This document shows positions 52,381 to 59,978 of a stretch of DNA of 64,000 nucleotides, piece after piece. Under the pieces are notes generated by a model, which was not told the origin of the DNA, ran no database searches, and worked only from the letters and a program-made list of their open reading frames with translations. Source of the stretch: an uncultured Hyphomicrobiales bacterium (GTDB lineage: Bacteria; Pseudomonadota; Alphaproteobacteria; Rhizobiales; Beijerinckiaceae); contig CAIUWR010000078.1 in assembly GCA_903902915.1 (NCBI GenBank), forward strand, positions 35,975 to 99,974. The letters run 5' to 3'. Position 1 is the stretch's first letter. Each line of letters opens with the position of its first letter. A program made the translations under genes and the position numbers.

Positions 52381-53551
52381 GCTCGGCCTCCACCTCAGCG
52401 AGAACGTCACGAACCTTGATGGGGAAACCCTGCAAGTAATCGCCCGAAAGGCCCGTGACGGCGCGATAGCGCAGGCCAAGGCGATTCGCGAGCCAGCAAT
52501 AGGTGCTCTTGACGTGATTGGCGGGAAACAATTCGACGACCAGCGTTCCGGGCCGACAGAACAGCAGGTTGGTCAGGGCCGCCCCATGCACCGCCACCAC
52601 GATGCGCGCGGACCTGAAGGTCTCGATCTGCGCCTTGTGATCATCGGCCTTCGGCACGAAGAATTCGAAGCCGAACTCCATCAGCTCGGCCATCAGCTCG
52701 GCCTCATTCTCCAGTCGGCGCAGGCGCGTGCTGCCCCGGCTGACGAACAAAAGTCGGTCCGGCTCGCCTGCGTCGGGAAGTTGATGATAGGCGGCCAGCA
52801 TGACGCCCAGCTCATCAGCCTGCGCGCGCGTGACCGGCATCCATTCGCGCGTGTCGGCATAGCGCGAGAGCCACAGCGCCGGGACGTCGACCAGACGCTC
52901 GGTCCTGTCGAGTTCAAGAATGCGCACATTGTCATGGGCGGCGCAGATGGCGCGCAGCGTATCTTGAACGAAGGGCGGGAAATCCGGACGCGTGACGATG
53001 TGCAGTAGGCCGATGTCCGGCCCATGACGGCGCAGATAGTACAGAAGCGGCACGACGTCGTTGGCGAAGAAATGGTAGAAATGGCCGTTGCAGGTGAGGG
53101 TGAAGAAAGCGCCATCCGGCGCCGCCCGCCGCTTCAGCAACTTCGGCTTCGCCTCATTCCAGTTGGCGGGGCCTGAGCCGAGCGCCAGCACCGTGCCGCC
53201 GGTCCGGTCCAGCACCATCATCGTATGGCCGGACACGATGCAATGATCAATCCTGAACAATAACGAGCGAAGTTCGGATCGGCCCGATGGATAGGTCGAG
53301 GTATCGCCATAATCATTGGCCATGGCGGGCAGCAGGACGGCTTTCGCCCGATCAAGATCTTCGGCTGCGAAGGCGAGCTCCTGCGTCTCGTCTTCGAGAA
53401 CCTGATCCGCAAAACCGCCCGCGAACGAAGCGTGAAGGGGAAAGTTCAAGGCGCGGCCAAGGCTAGGCGCCCATTGGCAGAGCTGTCGGCATATCGCCCA
53501 GCGGATCCAGCGGCTGGTGAACATGAGGCGAGCTTGAGATTTGCGCGGCAT
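52349..53551 (-). CDS. Glycosyltransferase family 61 (DUF563) protein
   Basis: A 400-residue protein of the GT61 family. Blocks include GHFYHFFANDVVPLLYYLR, RLLFVSRGSTRLRRLENEAEL and the nucleotide-binding VVAVHGAALTNLLFCRPGTLVVELFP. GT61 contains xylosyl- and GlcNAc-transferases. The protein is soluble. It precedes and overlaps the GT4 gene, so the two act as one expressed unit, possibly on the same glycan. Confidence 0.9.
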   Translation of the reverse strand: MPRKSQARLMFTSRWIRWAICRQLCQWAPSLGRALNFPLHASFAGGFADQVLEDETQELAFAAEDLDRAKAVLLPAMANDYGDTSTYPSGRSELRSLLFRIDHCIVSGHTMMVLDRTGGTVLALGSGPANWNEAKPKLLKRRAAPDGAFFTLTCNGHFYHFFANDVVPLLYYLRRHGPDIGLLHIVTRPDFPPFVQDTLRAICAAHDNVRILELDRTERLVDVPALWLSRYADTREWMPVTRAQADELGVMLAAYHQLPDAGEPDRLLFVSRGSTRLRRLENEAELMAELMEFGFEFFVPKADDHKAQIETFRSARIVVAVHGAALTNLLFCRPGTLVVELFPANHVKSTYCWLANRLGLRYRAVTGLSGDYLQGFPIKVRDVLAEVEAELENHDSASIP

Positions 53552-53727
53552 CAGGCGCTCATCTCCGGGCAACGACGCAAGACGCGGCTGCACGACCCTT
53601 CAAACTCAATCATCCGCCGCCCTGTTTTCAACTCCGTCAGCCGCAATCTAGATGAAACGCCGCGACGGCGACAGTCCCTGAGCGCCGAAGCGATCAACGG
53701 GCGGCGCGCGGCGCAGCGGGGCTGTTC

Positions 53728-53985
53728 TCAGTCTTGAGCGCTGGCGGACTCGGGGCTTTCGACCTCGCTGGCGGATTCGCGGATGAGCGGATCCTGCGAA
53801 TCGCTCACAGCGATGGCCAGATTGGCGAATCGGGCCAGGAGACGGTCGGCCTCGGCCTGAGCCTCGGCGCGCGTGTCAAAGCTGCTCTTGATCTGGCGGT
53901 CGACGGACACGACGAACCGGGCATATTGCCCACGCTTGACGGGCCGACGGTCGCCGACGTTTTTGGAATGATCAATATCGGACAT
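53728..53985 (-). CDS. Small hypothetical protein with a beta-alpha domain
   Basis: An 85-residue soluble protein with a compact core (YARFVVSVDRQIKSSFDTRAEAQ, then ADRLLARFANLAIAVSD) flanked by charged tails, ending in a Ser/Glu-rich segment. The core pattern of a strand, turn, FDT-helix and strand resembles small DUF2188-like domains. It overlaps no gene and precedes a second small ORF in the opposite order (53985 to 54003). No function inferred. Confidence 0.65.
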   Translation of the reverse strand: MSDIDHSKNVGDRRPVKRGQYARFVVSVDRQIKSSFDTRAEAQAEADRLLARFANLAIAVSDSQDPLIRESASEVESPESASAQD

Positions 53986-54002
53986 GCGTGTTCGATTTCC
54001 TG

Positions 54003-54254
54003 TCAGGTTCCGGCCGTCTCTTCAGCCACGGCGACGGGCGCGGGCTTCTTCACGCGCCAGAGTTGGTAGCCCGCCAACTCAATGCCGGCCTCGATCTTGG
54101 CGCGCGGCAGGCCGTGGGGCGGCGCACGCTTGGCGGAGACCAGGCCGACCACACGCCAGGGCGCGAAGTTCTTGGGCAGTTTCGTTCCAGCGCCGTCGCC
54201 CGCGAAGGCGCCGAGACCGGGCTTGCTTTCCGACTTGAAGATATAAAGGCGCAT
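54003..54254 (-). CDS. Small hypothetical protein
   Basis: An 83-residue protein: MRLYIFKSESKPGLGAFAGD, a basic middle (KLPKNFAPWRVVGLVSAKR) and a Pro/Ala/Glu tail. It is soluble and lacks cysteines. AGGAG lies eight bases before the ATG at 54254. It sits 17 bp upstream of the 85-residue ORF, so the two are probably co-transcribed. No family recognised. Confidence 0.65.
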   Translation of the reverse strand: MRLYIFKSESKPGLGAFAGDGAGTKLPKNFAPWRVVGLVSAKRAPPHGLPRAKIEAGIELAGYQLWRVKKPAPVAVAEETAGT

Positions 54255-54652
54255 TTGGCGTTCTCCTCGCAACGGGGTTTCTAAAGCCCCCCGACGGCGG
54301 CGCGACCGGTTCAGTGGTCGCATCTGGGGAAACTCTGAAGGCGCCGGCTGGTGAGGCGGGGGCGGAGACGAAGCATCTGGCCAAATACCGATCCCTCTCA
54401 TGTGGCGCTTTTTGGAGAAAATACAAGGATATTCGCCAAAATCCCCCGCGAGCGGCCACGCTTGCATCGCCGCCGAGCCGCCCTATCTCTCAGTCAAGCC
54501 TCGGAAACGAGGCGCGTTCCACCCCATTGGCCGCGCGATCACGGATGGACTGACGCTGTGGCGAAGGGGTGAGACGCAGGAAAGCCGCCTAGGGGACATT
54601 CCCCGGGGACGGCTTTTCATGGGCCGGACGCCCCTCGACGTTGCGTTTGCGC
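54255..54652. other. Non-coding 398-bp gap before hemF's 3' end
   Basis: No ORF here has family features or a good ribosome site. The visible structure is an inverted repeat GCGACC / GGTCGC (54302-54307, 54316-54321) near the start of the small gene at 54254, which may be part of its promoter or an operator. Confidence 0.5.
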
Positions 54653-55558
54653 TTAAGGCCAGCGCACCGTGGGCGGCATGGAGGAGAGGATCGAGTCCAC
54701 ATTGCCTCCGGTCTTCAGACCGAAGATCGTGCCGCGGTCATAGAGCAGGTTGAACTCCACATAGCGCCCGCGCCGCACCTGCTGCTCCTCGCGGTCGGCC
54801 TGCGTCCAGGGCGTCGCCATATTGGCGCGCATGATGTCCGCATAGAGGCGGACGAAGGTCTCGCCCACGTCTTGCGTGAAGGCGAAGTCCGCCTCCCAGC
54901 CGGAGTTGCCGGGATCCCCGCCGCTATTGAGGTAATCGTAGAAGATGCCGCCAATGCCGCGCGGCTCGTTGCGGTGCTTGAGAAAGAAATACGTGTCGCA
55001 CCAGTCCTTGTATTTGTCATAGGGCGCGATGGCGGAATGACGCTCGCAAGCGCCGCGCATGGCGCCATGGAAGGCCACCGCATCGACGTCTTCCTGCGTG
55101 CGGCGGCGCGTCAGCACCGGGGTCAGATCCGCCCCGCCGCCAAACCACGCCTTCGACGTCACCACGAAGCGTGTGTTCATGTGAACGGTCGGCGCATTCG
55201 GGTTCCAGGGATGGGCGATGACGGAAATGCCCGAGGCCCAGAAGCGCGGATCCACATCGGCGCCGGGAATCTGCTTGGCGAATTCGGGCGCGAAAGTCCC
55301 GAACACCGTGGAGGTGTGCACGCCCATCTTCTCGAACACGCGCCCATGCAGGATGCCCATGCGGCCACCGCCGCCCGGCTCGCCTGTGTGATCGGTGCGC
55401 GACCAGGGCGAGAGTTCGAAGCGTCCGGGCTCGCGCGCGGCCTCATCGAAGGGGCCGGTGGACTCCTGCTCCAGAGCTTCCATCGCCGCGATGAGTTTCA
55501 GTTGCAGGGTTTCGAACCACTCCCGCGCGCGCTGCTTTTCTTGCCCGAAGTCTTTCAT
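54653..55558 (-). CDS. hemF: Oxygen-dependent coproporphyrinogen III oxidase
   Basis: A 301-residue aerobic coproporphyrinogen oxidase, converting coproporphyrinogen III to protoporphyrinogen IX. Blocks include [47 protein letters not shown] and [30 protein letters not shown]; it ends [12 protein letters not shown] as in E. coli. It follows hemE by 29 bp on the same strand, so the two form an operon for the tetrapyrrole branch used for heme and, in phototrophs, bacteriochlorophyll. Confidence 0.97.
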   Translation of the reverse strand: MKDFGQEKQRAREWFETLQLKLIAAMEALEQESTGPFDEAAREPGRFELSPWSRTDHTGEPGGGGRMGILHGRVFEKMGVHTSTVFGTFAPEFAKQIPGADVDPRFWASGISVIAHPWNPNAPTVHMNTRFVVTSKAWFGGGADLTPVLTRRRTQEDVDAVAFHGAMRGACERHSAIAPYDKYKDWCDTYFFLKHRNEPRGIGGIFYDYLNSGGDPGNSGWEADFAFTQDVGETFVRLYADIMRANMATPWTQADREEQQVRRGRYVEFNLLYDRGTIFGLKTGGNVDSILSSMPPTVRWP

Positions 55559-55587
55559 TGGTCCCTCTCATGCTCCATCGCGCCGCA

Positions 55588-56625
55588 TCAGGCGCCGCGC
55601 ACTCGCCGCAGCAATTGCTCCACATGGGCTATGGGGGTTTCAGGCAGGATTCCATGACCTAGATTAAAAATATGCGGCCGCCCGGCGAAAGCTTCGATAA
55701 TGCGGTCCACCCCTTCATCCAGTCCGCGCCCGCCGGTCAATATGGCGATGGGGTCGAGATTGCCTTGCAGGGTCACGCTCGCGGGCAGGGTCGCCGCCGC
55801 CCAGAGGGGATCGACCGCCGTGTCGAGGCCAAGGCCGCGCAGGCCCGGAATCGCCGCGAATTGGTGCAGATGCGAGGTTCCCCCACGCGGGAAGGCGATG
55901 ATCCGCGCATGGGGCTCCTGCATGCGCACCTTCTCGATGATGGCGCGCACCGGGGCGAGGCACCAGCGCTCGAATTGCGCCACCGGCAACACGCCGGACC
56001 AGCTATCGAAGATCTGCACGGCCTGCGCGCCCGCGCGCAACTGCCGCACGAGATAATCTGAGGACACATCCACCAGCCGGTCGATGATCGCTTGAAACAG
56101 CACGGGCTGTTCATAGGCGAAGCGCCTTGTGGGCGCCTGATCAGGCGTGCCCCGCCCGGCGATCATATAGGTGGCGACCGTCCAGGGGGCGCCGCAGAAG
56201 CCGATGAGCGCCGTCTCCTGCGGAAGCGCCGCGCGCACGAGGCCGACCGTCTCCAGCACTTTGCCGATGCGGTCCATGTCGAGATTGTCGCGCAACGCCT
56301 CGAAATCGGCCCGCGTGACGATGGGCGTGAGGCGCGGGCCCTCGCCGGTCTCAAAACCCACCGTCTGGCCCAGCGCGTCGGGAATCACCAGAATGTCGCT
56401 GAACAGGATCGCAGCGTCGAAACCGAAGCGCCGGATGGGTTGCAAGGTCGCTTCGACCGCCAGCTTCGGCGTGTAGCAGAAGTCCAGAAAGGATGCGGCC
56501 GTCGCGCGGATCTGCCGATATTCCGGCAGATAACGCCCCGCCTGACGCATCAGCCATAGGGGCGGCGCAGCCTGGGCGACGCCGTCGAGCGTTGCGAGAA
56601 ACTTGTTCGGTGCGGCTGTGTTCAT
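55588..56625 (-). CDS. hemE: Uroporphyrinogen decarboxylase
   Basis: A 345-residue HemE, which decarboxylates uroporphyrinogen III to coproporphyrinogen III. The signature PPLWLMRQAGRYLPEYR is at the N-terminus, with GFDAAILFSDILVIPDALG and IGFCGAPWTVATYMI further on. ATG 56625 removes an unlikely 34-residue extension. It leads hemF. The idi stop is 181 bp upstream on the same strand. Confidence 0.97.
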   Translation of the reverse strand: MNTAAPNKFLATLDGVAQAAPPLWLMRQAGRYLPEYRQIRATAASFLDFCYTPKLAVEATLQPIRRFGFDAAILFSDILVIPDALGQTVGFETGEGPRLTPIVTRADFEALRDNLDMDRIGKVLETVGLVRAALPQETALIGFCGAPWTVATYMIAGRGTPDQAPTRRFAYEQPVLFQAIIDRLVDVSSDYLVRQLRAGAQAVQIFDSWSGVLPVAQFERWCLAPVRAIIEKVRMQEPHARIIAFPRGGTSHLHQFAAIPGLRGLGLDTAVDPLWAAATLPASVTLQGNLDPIAILTGGRGLDEGVDRIIEAFAGRPHIFNLGHGILPETPIAHVEQLLRRVRGA

Positions 56626-56806
56626 GACATCGTCTGGCTCTGTGACTTGCGTGACGTTTGAAAGACCCTGCGCCGCGCGCGCGGTCAATGGGGCAAATCG
56701 TTCTGCACGGATGGGACGGGAGGTCATCGACGACCACGAGCGTTGTCAAGGCCCGGACCTATGAAGCCATTTGATCAGGCCTATGGAAAAATTTACAGCA
56801 CCCGGT

Positions 56807-57337
56807 TCAAGGCGCCTCGAAAAGGTCTTTTCCAAAAACCCTTATATAGTGGCGAAACCAGTATGTATATTTGTCTGGGTTACGCATTATTTCAGCATTC
56901 AGGGAATTGTAATCGAACCACGAGACATCATCGACCTCCTGAGGATTTGGATAGACTTCGCCATTGTGACGGCCAACAAATATATGAACGAATTCGTCCT
57001 CGATGAGATCAGCCGCCACCTGCGCCCGATAATGTGTTTGCGCCTTCCAGGAAAGCGGGCAGGAAAATCCCAGTTCTTCGGGCAAACGGCGCGACGCCGC
57101 CCGGTCCGTCGCCTCGCCGGGGCGCGGGTGCGAGCAACAGGCGTTCGCCCAAAGGCCTGCGGAATGATATTTACTGGCGGCGCGGCGCTGCAAGAGCATC
57201 CGCCCCTGATCGTCGACGATGCAGATCGACACAGCGCGATGGAGGTAGCCCAGACGATGGGCGGGCAATTTGTCGGCGCGGCCGATCTCCTTGTCCTCCA
57301 TATCGACGAGGATCACCTGTTCGAGCGTGTCGTCCAT
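56807..57337 (-). CDS. idi: Isopentenyl-diphosphate delta-isomerase (type I)
   Basis: A 176-residue Nudix-fold type I IDI, interconverting IPP and DMAPP. Catalytic Cys67 lies in ANACCSHP; the acidic residues are in IEDEFVHIF (about 113-115). Metal ligands HRLGYLHRAVS and the SHP His fit E. coli Idi (182 residues). The first MEP product supply comes from ispG at 12426. Start 57337 gives an N-terminus equal to the family; earlier codons lack a ribosome site. The C-terminal coding region is noticeably less GC-rich than neighbours. It is downstream of luxI and the 110-residue ORF. Confidence 0.93.
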   Translation of the reverse strand: MDDTLEQVILVDMEDKEIGRADKLPAHRLGYLHRAVSICIVDDQGRMLLQRRAASKYHSAGLWANACCSHPRPGEATDRAASRRLPEELGFSCPLSWKAQTHYRAQVAADLIEDEFVHIFVGRHNGEVYPNPQEVDDVSWFDYNSLNAEIMRNPDKYTYWFRHYIRVFGKDLFEAP

Positions 57338-57433
57338 CCGGAAGCCCTGCATTGGAGGTCCGTGCGCGCAGGGACCGACGGGAATACGCCGGACCAGCAT
57401 CTTTGGATCCACAGCCGGACGCAAGGGCGAGGA

Positions 57434-57766
57434 TCAGGGCGGGCCCTCCATAGGCGTAGACGCGGGGGATGATGCTGCGGGAGCTGGGGCCGGAACGCGT
57501 CCGGCCCTCCTTTCACCCTGCATGGCCTGACCATCCGCCAACCGTTTCGCCAGGTGCTGGAAGATCAGCTTGTCGGCGTCCTTCATGCGGGACACCGTCC
57601 GCAGAAGCGCCAACAGATCTTCCTCCTGACAATAATAGAACAGTTCGAGCAGCAATTTCCTGGCGGCGTCTCCCTGCGCATTCACGTCCGCGACCATCGC
57701 ATCGAAAGCCGCCGAAAGGGTGATGTTGGCGATTTCAGGATCGCCGAATGCCTTGTCCGGCGCCAT
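57434..57766 (-). CDS. 110-residue unknown protein between luxI and idi
   Basis: A 110-residue protein with predicted helices at about 12-32, 35-48 and 50-78 (LELFYYCQEEDLLALLRTVSRMKDADKLIFQHLAKRL) and a disordered Ala/Pro/Ser tail after 90. There is no signal peptide. GGAG lies five bases before ATG 57766, and the start is nine bases after the luxI stop, so the two are almost certainly co-expressed. I do not recognise the family. Its position makes it a candidate modulator of the signal system. Confidence 0.8.
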   Translation of the reverse strand: MAPDKAFGDPEIANITLSAAFDAMVADVNAQGDAARKLLLELFYYCQEEDLLALLRTVSRMKDADKLIFQHLAKRLADGQAMQGERRAGRVPAPAPAASSPASTPMEGPP

Positions 57767-57775
57767 GGGCAGCTC

Positions 57776-58405
57776 CTATGCGCGCATGCGATCCTCTGAA
57801 TGCCGGAAGAACACCGAATCTTCCGATCCACGCAAATTCTGCAAGAACGTCAAAGTGTCGCGATTGAAATGGGCGGTGACTGCGATGGTCGTTTCCCCGG
57901 AAAGCTCTTTTGGAAAACCGAGCGGGGTCACCTTGAACTTCATCTGGACGAGCCGCAGCAGCCAAAGCGGGTTCATCTGGATGATGATCGCGTCGATCTC
58001 GCGGGCCAATCCCCACTCGACGATTCCCAGCAACAAGGCCAATCCCACCGGGCTCAGCATGCGCCCTCGATCCCGATGTTCCTTGCTGACGGCGTAACGC
58101 GTCCACTCCCAGATGGATGGCCCTTGTGGGCGGTCTCCATCGCAAAGGAACGGCAACACCTCGGACAAAAGATGCGGTCCGGTCGAGGGCAACATCCGCT
58201 GGTAGCCGATGACCGTGTTTGTCGCATCGACATAAAGCATATGGACAGCCGTTCTGGTGTCGAACTGGTCAAACTCCCGGCCGTCCCCCCGGTCCAGCTC
58301 CGTCCACTTCTTCTCTTCGACAAAGACGCTATGCCGCAAGCGCAGGGCCTGCGCCATTTCGGCTTTGTAAAGGTGTTCATTTTCAATGGTCACGATATGA
58401 AGCAT
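57776..58405 (-). CDS. LuxI-family acyl-homoserine-lactone synthase (BjaI/RpaI-like)
   Basis: A 209-residue autoinducer synthase, making an N-acyl-homoserine lactone from SAM and an acyl donor. The canonical residues are seen: Arg24, Phe28 and Trp34 in LRLRHSVFVEEKKW, the Asp pair in EFDQFD, Arg70 in GYQRML, and Glu100/Arg103 in EWTRY. The pattern LRRHxxFVEExxW plus EWTRY is closest, by memory, to BjaI and RpaI, which use isovaleryl-CoA or p-coumaroyl-CoA rather than acyl-ACP. The actual acyl group is unknown. AAGGGGG lies before ATG 58405. A lux-box-like palindrome is upstream. Confidence 0.94.
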   Translation of the reverse strand: MLHIVTIENEHLYKAEMAQALRLRHSVFVEEKKWTELDRGDGREFDQFDTRTAVHMLYVDATNTVIGYQRMLPSTGPHLLSEVLPFLCDGDRPQGPSIWEWTRYAVSKEHRDRGRMLSPVGLALLLGIVEWGLAREIDAIIIQMNPLWLLRLVQMKFKVTPLGFPKELSGETTIAVTAHFNRDTLTFLQNLRGSEDSVFFRHSEDRMRA

Positions 58406-58463
58406 TCAAGCCCCCTTCTGAACGATGGAGAGGGCCATTCCAGCGAAAACAAACGTGACTGTA

Positions 58464-58481
58464 ACTGGGACGAATCCCAGT
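58464..58481. promoter_or_regulatory. Lux-box-like palindrome upstream of luxI
   Basis: ACTGGGA-CGAA-TCCCAGT is a perfect 7-bp inverted repeat with a 4-base spacer, lying in the 87-bp gap between luxR and luxI and centred about 67 bases before the luxI ATG. This is the length, symmetry and position of a LuxR binding site that would overlap the -35 region of the luxI promoter. It differs from the consensus of characterised boxes, as expected for a different LuxR. Confidence 0.8.
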
Positions 58482-58492
58482 CGAAACGATTA

Positions 58493-59221
58493 CTATGTCA
58501 CGAGCCCCAGACGCATCGCCGTGGCGACCGCGTAAGTGGTGGTGCGGACGCCAAGCTTATTGCGGATATGAGACAGATGCCAATCAACGCCTTTAGGCGA
58601 AATTGACATTTTTTCAGCGATTTGACGGCGGGTCAGGCCATCAGCGAGCCACTTGATCACGTCCACTTCCTTCGTTGTCAGACTCACGGACTGGTTTTCC
58701 ATGTCGTCTCTTACGGCGATCGAGCGTCCCACTGCGTAACTGGCCACCAGCAGCAACATGGACTGATCCTGGGGCGAGATCTCGAGGTTGCGCCCGGCGA
58801 ACGAAAACCCGATGACCGTATTTTCAATCGGGATCAGCGGGATGGTGAGGCCTTGCTTCAGACCGAAATCCGCCGCTTCATTCATGATCAGACGCGCCTT
58901 GGGCCCAAGCTGGAGCAATTGATCCACCTGCGCCCATTGGAAGGACCGCCCTTCAGGAAGCAATGCAATGGCCGGATCGCTGAACAGATAACCTCGGCTG
59001 AAATATCGCACCGCCCATTCCTGCGGCCAGGCGGCCAGCAACACATGGGACCGCTGGACCTTCGACATGGCCCCGGGAAAGGGCACGACGCCAGCCAGAA
59101 CATGCTCGACTCCAAAAACCTTCGTGATTTCAAGAACTTTTTTGCAAATCTCCTCCTGCGTGGCGGCGCCGTCCAAAGACCGGATAAAATCAAGCGTCCT
59201 GTCGAGTGGTCTGCGGGCCAT
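58493..59221 (-). CDS. LuxR-family quorum-sensing transcriptional regulator
   Basis: A 242-residue protein with an N-terminal autoinducer-binding domain and a C-terminal GerE helix-turn-helix (LTTKEVDVIKWLADGLTRRQ, then KGVDWHLSHIRNKLGVRT). The ligand-pocket residues Trp69, Tyr73, Asp82, Pro83 and Trp96 (WAVRY, FSDPAIALL, FQW) match the TraR pattern. It is encoded directly upstream of luxI on the same strand, with the palindrome between them. GGAGG lies six bases before ATG 59221. Confidence 0.95.
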   Translation of the reverse strand: MARRPLDRTLDFIRSLDGAATQEEICKKVLEITKVFGVEHVLAGVVPFPGAMSKVQRSHVLLAAWPQEWAVRYFSRGYLFSDPAIALLPEGRSFQWAQVDQLLQLGPKARLIMNEAADFGLKQGLTIPLIPIENTVIGFSFAGRNLEISPQDQSMLLLVASYAVGRSIAVRDDMENQSVSLTTKEVDVIKWLADGLTRRQIAEKMSISPKGVDWHLSHIRNKLGVRTTTYAVATAMRLGLVT

Positions 59222-59562
59222 TCCGAGCCTCCATCGTGCGTAAATTCACCAGATGTCATTCGCCCGCGCCACCCATGATCAACCGGGAGCCGGGGCGAAC
59301 CGTTCTGTTACGTTAAGAATGACAATTCGACCAATAATATTAACGCCCGACTTCGCCAACCTTGCCTGGAACCATCCTTGCTCCGCGTCTGGCGCTCGAA
59401 CCCGCGCACCATTTGTTACGAATGCTGCACTCCCTATTTCTCCTGGTGGTGAATGGTGATCCACTGATCAGGCGCCGCCTGGAGGCCGCTTTCGCGGCGG
59501 TCAACGGCACACCTCCCGTGTCGGAATAGAGCGGCGACGTCTTTTGGAGACAGGCTGAAGCC
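59222..59562. other. Divergent 341-bp region between luxR and the 59563 gene
   Basis: No gene found. It must hold the luxR promoter (minus) and that of the secreted protein (plus). An AT-rich stretch (59315-59345) with TTAAGAATGAC and AATAATATTAA is the likely promoter core. A tRNA-like segment at 59394-59422 was examined and rejected. Confidence 0.5.
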
Positions 59563-59919
59563 ATGAAGTTGAGCGCCATAGCGACCCTGACCATGATCGT
59601 TTCGAGCACATTCGCGGCGCATGCGGCCGACAAGGCCATGTTTTGCAAGGCGACGAAGAAGGATCTTTTCGCTCCGGAAAGTTTCTCCGTCGTCATCAAA
59701 CAGGACAAGGTCGCCTATCTGAACGACGCCAACGCCTTCTACATCAACTATCGCGTGAAATTCGAGCGTGGACCGGAAGTCCTGGCGGAAGGTTATTATG
59801 ACAACGGCGAGGTGATGTTTCAGATCTACCTGAACAACAACAAGGAAGTTGGAATGACCTTCAGCGGCGGCGTCAAAGGCGCCTATTCGTGCAATGCAAC
59901 GCAGCTCCAGACGCCTTAG
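59563..59919 (+). CDS. Small secreted protein, unknown
   Basis: A 118-residue protein with a signal peptide (MKLSAIATLTMIVSSTFAAHA). The mature part is beta-rich (SFSVVIKQDKVAYLNDANAFYINYRVKF, then GEVMFQIYLNNNKEVGMTFSGG) with two cysteines (FCKAT and YSCNAT) likely to form a disulfide. GGAGACAG precedes the ATG. No family recognised. Confidence 0.75.
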   Translation: MKLSAIATLTMIVSSTFAAHAADKAMFCKATKKDLFAPESFSVVIKQDKVAYLNDANAFYINYRVKFERGPEVLAEGYYDNGEVMFQIYLNNNKEVGMTFSGGVKGAYSCNATQLQTP

Positions 59920-59978
59920 CATAGGGCGTCGCCGTTTGAAGCGGTCGGGCCAGACGCTGGCAATCCAAAAGGCTTATC

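Noticed and set aside
59394..59422. tRNA-like segment on the minus strand (TTCGTAA anticodon-like loop, 15 bases, then TTCGAGC)
   Set aside because: The loop spacing matches a tRNA, but neither the anticodon stem nor the T stem pairs and no acceptor stem is found.
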